From NCBI GenBank assembly GCA_028288945.1, contig JAQGHH010000477.1:1-8567 (forward strand): a DNA stretch of 8,567 nucleotides, given 5' to 3'. Positions within the stretch are counted from its first letter, which is position 1. The number at the start of each line of letters is the position of its first letter. Under the pieces are notes generated by a model that did not search any database, was not told the DNA's origin, and worked only from the letters and a program-made list of their open reading frames with translations. The translations under genes were made by a program, and so were the position numbers. This DNA comes from Phycisphaerales bacterium. GTDB lineage: Bacteria > Planctomycetota > Phycisphaerae > Tepidisphaerales > Tepidisphaeraceae. This document shows, piece by piece, positions 5,373 to 8,567 of the stretch.

Positions 5373-6037
5373 TTCGCGGGGTTCCCCTTCACGGTCGCGA
5401 CGATCTTATCCACCACCTGGCCTTCGGAGAGCGTGGTCGTGTCGATCACCGTCGCGCCGGGCGGGACCGCCAGCGGGCCGATCGCGCGGGTGGCGTCGCG
5501 ATGGTCGCGGGCGACGATCTGGTTGAGGACCTCGTTGTAATCGACGATCTCGCCCCGGGCCCGGAGCTGCGCCACCCGCCGCCGTGCCCGCTCGGCGGGC
5601 GTGGCGTCGAGGTAGAACTTGAACTGCGCTTCCGGAAAGACGACCGTCCCCTGGTCGCGGCCCTCGGTGACGATGTTGCCCCGCTCGCGGCCGATGCGCT
5701 GCTGCTCGGTGACGAGCAATTCGCGGATGACCGGGACGACCGCCACGTACGATGCCGCCCGCGTCGTCTCGCCACTGCGGAGCAGATGCCCCACCGGCTC
5801 GCCGTTGAGCAGTACACCGGGCGGATGCTTTCCCCAATCAAAGGCGATTCGGCAATGGCGGGCGACGAACGCGAGCTCGCGGGTGTCGTCGAGTTTCACG
5901 CCCCGCCGAATGGCTTCCAGCGCCACGGCCCGGTACATCGCGCCGGTGTCGAGGAAATCAAAACCAAGGCGCTCGGCCACGGCCAATGCCGTGCTCGATT
6001 TCCCCGTCCCCGCAGGCCCGTCGATCGTGATTATCAT
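5369..6037 (-). CDS. cmk: Cytidylate kinase
   Basis: Cmk phosphorylates CMP and dCMP to the diphosphates with ATP in the cytosol. The 222-residue product matches the family length of about 220-230. The P-loop GPAGTGKSS is at residues 7-15, followed by FDFLDTGAMYRAVAL at 26-40, the nucleotide-monophosphate-binding region. The motif EGRDQGTVVFPEA is at 125-137; the fourth residue is Gln where Escherichia coli-type enzymes have Met or Ile. The lid region DATPAERARRR is at 144-154 and RDHRDATR at 177-184 gives the late arginines. The ATG at 6037 starts MIITIDGPAG, exactly where the fold begins, so the start is secure although no Shine-Dalgarno site is visible. The stop overlaps the plsC start by 4 bases. 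A heptamer repeat lies immediately upstream, and no convincing promoter was found there. Confidence 0.95.
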   Translation of the reverse strand: MIITIDGPAGTGKSSTALAVAERLGFDFLDTGAMYRAVALEAIRRGVKLDDTRELAFVARHCRIAFDWGKHPPGVLLNGEPVGHLLRSGETTRAASYVAVVPVIRELLVTEQQRIGRERGNIVTEGRDQGTVVFPEAQFKFYLDATPAERARRRVAQLRARGEIVDYNEVLNQIVARDHRDATRAIGPLAVPPGATVIDTTTLSEGQVVDKIVATVKGNPAK

Positions 6038-6050
6038 TTCTGAAGAAGGT

Positions 6051-6080
6051 GTCAGTTGTCAGTTGTTAGTGGTCAGTTGT
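6051..6080. repeat. Short heptamer tandem repeat upstream of cmk
   Basis: The units GTCAGTT, GTCAGTT, GTTAGTG and GTCAGTT follow one another without spacing (6051-6078), then a partial GT. The repeat ends 13 bases from the cmk start codon, within its 5' leader or promoter region. Copy-number slippage here would alter spacing upstream of cmk-plsC. Confidence 0.7.
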
Positions 6081-6144
6081 AATGGGGCGAGATGATAGTG
6101 GATGGCGGGGCCGTGTAACAGGGCTTTAACGAAAGCTCGGAGAG

Positions 6145-6199
6145 GAGTGATGAGTGAAACGTGATGGGGATCGGTATTGTTACGTTTAACTCATCGCTC
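6145..6199. repeat. Imperfect inverted repeat downstream of the oxidoreductase gene
   Basis: Arms 6145-6164 and 6180-6199 pair at 17 of 20 positions (GAGTGATGAGT... against ...ACTCATCGCTC); two of the three differences become G-T wobbles. The loop is 15 bases. It lies 14 bases past the stop of the minus-strand oxidoreductase, where a terminator would be expected, but no T-tract follows on the minus strand. It may be a 3'-end stem-loop or a decayed repeat. Confidence 0.45.
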
Positions 6200-6212
6200 A
6201 TCATGCCGCGGA

Positions 6213-7643
6213 TTATCGTAGCTCACGGCGGAGGGCGGATTGGGCGGCCCAGTAGCCGCACATGCCGTGGACTCCGCCGCCGGGGGGCGTGGAGGCGGAG
6301 CATAAGTAGAGGCCGCGGACGGGGGTGGAGTAGGGATCGAAGCGGGCGACGGGACGGGTGAAAAGCTGGGAGAGCAGATTGGCGCCGCCGGTGATGTCGC
6401 CGCCGATGAGATTGGGGTTATGGCGCTGGAGATCGGCCGGGGATATCACACTGCGCCCGATGACCCGCTCGCCGAAGCCGGGGGCGAAACGTTCAAGTTG
6501 CGCTTCGATCCGTTCGGTCATGTCGAATGTCGATCCGTGAGGCACATGGCAGTAAGCCCAGGCGATGTGCTTGCCGGCCGGCGCACGGCTCGGGTCAAAG
6601 AGTGTCGGCTGAACTAGCAGAACGTACGGCCGCTCCGCATTGCGCCCCTCCCACGGCGCGCGCTCGGCGGCGGCGACTTCATCAAACGTTCCGCCCAGAT
6701 GAATCGTCCCGGCCTGCCCGCACGCCGCGGCCTTCCACGGGATCGGTCCGTCCAGCGCCCAATCGACCTTCCAAGCGCCCGGCCCGTATCGGAATTTCTC
6801 CAGGCGCTTACGGTACCCGCTCGGCAGCCGGTGGCCGGCGATGGCGATCAGTTGTTTGGGAGAAATGTCGCAGAGGATCGCCTTTGCGCCGGAAAGTTCG
6901 TCGACGTTTTCGACCGTGGCGCTGGTTTCAATTGTTCCGCCCAGCGAGCGGAAATAGCCGGCCAGGGCGTTTGCGAGGTTTTGCGATCCTCCCCGGGCGA
7001 CCGGCCAGTTGACGGCATGGGCCGAGAGCGCCAGCACCAATCCCATTGCCGCCGTGGCGGCAGATTCCAGCGGGAGGATGGAATGAGCCGAAACCCCCGC
7101 AAACAGCGCCCGCGCGTGCGGCCCCTTGAACCAACTTTCGGCAAGCCCGCGCGCCGAGCGGATCGCGCGAAGGCCGAAGCTCGCCATGAGCAGCGGATGC
7201 TTGGGAACGCCGATCGGCGCAAGCAGATCGGGCACGAGCTCGTCCCAGCATTCGACAAACGGGCCAAGATGCTTTTCCCAGGCCGGCCCGTCCGCGCCGA
7301 GCGTGCGGGCGGTGTCGGCGAGCGAAGGAAACGCGACGGCGGCGGTGCCGTCGTCCAGGGGGTGCGCGTACGCCGCGGGCGGCGAAGCCAGCTCCAGCCC
7401 GTGCTCGCGAAGCGGCAGCGATTTGAGAAACGGCGACACCTGCGCCAGCGCCTGCACGGTCGAGCAGATGTCGTGTGTAAAGCCCGGCAGCGTGAGCTCC
7501 GCCGACCGGCACGACCCGCCAACCGTCACGGCCTGCTCCCGGACAAGCACCTTCCGCCCCGCCCGCGCCAGCGCAATCGCCGCACTCAGGCCGTTAGGCC
7601 CTGAGCCGATCACCACCGCGTCATAGGAAGAATCCATCGCCAT
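6213..7643 (-). CDS. FAD-dependent oxidoreductase, PYROXD2/phytoene-desaturase-like
   Basis: The 476-residue product is a flavin amine-oxidase/CrtI-type NAD(P)/FAD-dependent oxidoreductase. The N-terminal dinucleotide-binding fold is clear: YDAVVIGSGPNGLSAAIALA at residues 7-26, with Gly13, Gly15 and Gly18, ending in an acidic residue (VREQ) for the adenosine ribose, then the VGGSCRS motif. The C-terminal FAD-contact region reads GLYLCSASTPPGGGVHGMCG close to the end, as in PYROXD2-like and carotenoid desaturase relatives. A middle segment GGSQNLANALAGYFRSLGG is also typical of the CrtI group. The substrate is not predictable; no carotenoid gene is nearby, so I do not call it a carotenoid enzyme. 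Possible starts are TTG 7646, ATG 7643 and ATG 7637; none has a Shine-Dalgarno site, and I choose 7643. It is separated from cmk by a 175-base spacer with repeats. Confidence 0.88.
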   Translation of the reverse strand: MAMDSSYDAVVIGSGPNGLSAAIALARAGRKVLVREQAVTVGGSCRSAELTLPGFTHDICSTVQALAQVSPFLKSLPLREHGLELASPPAAYAHPLDDGTAAVAFPSLADTARTLGADGPAWEKHLGPFVECWDELVPDLLAPIGVPKHPLLMASFGLRAIRSARGLAESWFKGPHARALFAGVSAHSILPLESAATAAMGLVLALSAHAVNWPVARGGSQNLANALAGYFRSLGGTIETSATVENVDELSGAKAILCDISPKQLIAIAGHRLPSGYRKRLEKFRYGPGAWKVDWALDGPIPWKAAACGQAGTIHLGGTFDEVAAAERAPWEGRNAERPYVLLVQPTLFDPSRAPAGKHIAWAYCHVPHGSTFDMTERIEAQLERFAPGFGERVIGRSVISPADLQRHNPNLIGGDITGGANLLSQLFTRPVARFDPYSTPVRGLYLCSASTPPGGGVHGMCGYWAAQSALRRELR

Positions 7644-7786
7644 CAAAACCCGCGGCGGGCGATCTTAGCGATCCGTGCGAGCATGGGAAGAAAAGACGAG
7701 CCAGTGCTGCAGAACGCGTTGCGTGCTTCGCTCCGTAGTGCGTGCTCCGTGCGGTATAAAGAGGATCGGGCGCGCCATTCGCACGG

Positions 7787-7940
7787 TCACGCCGGGTACG
7801 AGCGTCAGCGAGGCCCCGGATCGGTCGGTAACGCGGACGTGTTGGGCAAAGGGTTCTGCGCGAGCGGAGATACTCGTTCGGTAAGGCGTCGCTCGCACCC
7901 GAGAAATCCGGGGCCTCGCTGTCGCTCGTACCCGGCGTGA
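7787..7940. repeat. 154-bp element with 35-bp near-perfect terminal inverted repeats
   Basis: The left arm 7787-7821 starts TCACGCCGGGTACGAGCG and ends GGCCCCGGAT. The right arm 7906-7940 starts ATCCGGGGCC and ends CGCTCGTACCCGGCGTGA. They are reverse complements at 34 of 35 positions. Each arm can also form a small CCGGG/CCCGG stem. The centre contains a further perfect stem, GCGAGCG (7860-7866) / CGCTCGC (7890-7896). No gene is inside. The design is that of a non-autonomous palindromic element; the whole unit can fold into one long cruciform. It is unrelated in sequence to the other two families here. Confidence 0.85.
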
Positions 7941-8000
7941 GGGAGTATCCTCGTCACGCATCACGACTTGCTAGAGGACACCCGGTCGTGCAGAAAAAAC

Positions 8001-8026
8001 GGTGGGCGAGTATGCCCACCCTACAT
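8001..8026. repeat. Single palindromic unit of the TGTAGGGTGGGC family
   Basis: GGTGGGC (8001-8007) and GCCCACC (8014-8020) form a hairpin with loop GAGTAT, followed by CTACAT. This corresponds to the right arm of the 2175-2242 element (GGTGGGCGGGTACGCCCACC then CTACAT), with two differences in the loop region. No inverted partner is seen nearby, so it is a solo unit or the remnant of a doublet, about 100 bases before trpG/pabA. Confidence 0.7.
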
Positions 8027-8128
8027 CATATGCGCTGCGTATCGTGATAGAAAGCAAGAGCGGCTGCTATCATTCACGCAGCACGTATTGTTTTACTTTT
8101 CCTCACTTCCTCCTAAGCTTGATGCATC

Positions 8129-8567
<439 letters not shown>

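Larger units (their letters stand above)
7644..8128. other. Gene-free spacer of 485 bases between divergent genes
   Basis: The minus-strand oxidoreductase and plus-strand trpG/pabA diverge from this spacer, so promoters for both should lie here. I found no match good enough to call. Open frames in it are short and of poor composition. It contains an imperfect repeat of GCTCCGT near 7726-7753, the 154-bp inverted-repeat element at 7787-7940, and a single palindromic unit at 8001-8026. The last 50 bases before trpG/pabA are AT- and pyrimidine-rich with no Shine-Dalgarno sequence. Confidence 0.7.

Noticed and set aside
6699..7604. 301-codon open frame on the plus strand
   Set aside because: Antisense to the FAD oxidoreductase, which shows clear FAD-binding motifs at both ends.
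6213..7643. Carotenoid biosynthesis gene (crtI) call
   Set aside because: The fold is CrtI-like, but the sequence is nearer to the PYROXD2-like group and no other carotenoid gene is in the window.
8060..8128. Promoter for trpG/pabA (TATCAT-like hexamer near 8069)
   Set aside because: The sequence at the proper -35 distance bears little resemblance to TTGACA, so the match is not better than chance.

Overview
The window looks like a chromosomal segment from a GC-rich, Gram-negative-type bacterium, most plausibly a Planctomycetota member. This rests on recalled similarity, not a search: the NagB-like, cytidylate kinase and small conserved proteins resemble planctomycete versions, starts often lack Shine-Dalgarno sites, and spacers are full of short palindromic repeats. 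All assigned genes are housekeeping or conserved-unknown; I see no phage, plasmid, transposase, CRISPR or defence gene.

Layout. Positions 1-95 hold the last 30 codons of a DUF59/MIP18-type Fe-S assembly protein. A conserved protein of unknown function (275-697) follows, then a second unknown gene (710-925) that appears cut short after about 47 codons. Facing it is a tiny membrane-anchored zinc-ribbon protein (937-1110, minus). Next comes a plus-strand run: a glucosamine-6-phosphate deaminase-like gene carrying a one-base frameshift (1428-2173), proC (2310-3122) and a DoxX-family membrane protein (3203-3649), closed by a strong intrinsic terminator (3692-3720). A predicted promoter (3957-3985) then serves a DUF2459-like lipoprotein (4028-4663). 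Convergent to it lies the minus-strand pair cmk-plsC, with a 4-base stop/start overlap. Upstream of cmk on the same strand is a PYROXD2/CrtI-like FAD oxidoreductase (6213-7643). After a 485-base gene-free spacer, the 5' part of a TrpG/PabA glutamine amidotransferase (8129 onward) runs off the end.

Metabolic themes are amino-sugar catabolism (NagB), proline synthesis (ProC), CMP phosphorylation and phospholipid acylation (Cmk, PlsC) and chorismate use (TrpG/PabA). Apart from cmk-plsC, nothing shows that these genes act together.

The most unusual content is non-coding. Several spacers carry terminal-inverted-repeat elements made of perfect hairpins: 1281-1388, 2175-2242, 3721-3917, 7787-7940, and a single unit at 8001-8026. 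The 3721-3917 element is exceptional. Each arm is a row of three hairpins abutting with no spacer, nearly all 8-bp stem / 4-nt loop. The arms are diverged inverted copies whose differences are largely compensatory, so base pairing appears to be what is conserved. The 1281-1388 element shares the outermost hairpin, again with a compensatory change. These look like REP/REPIN-like or MITE-like non-autonomous elements, or structured DNA/RNA of unknown role.
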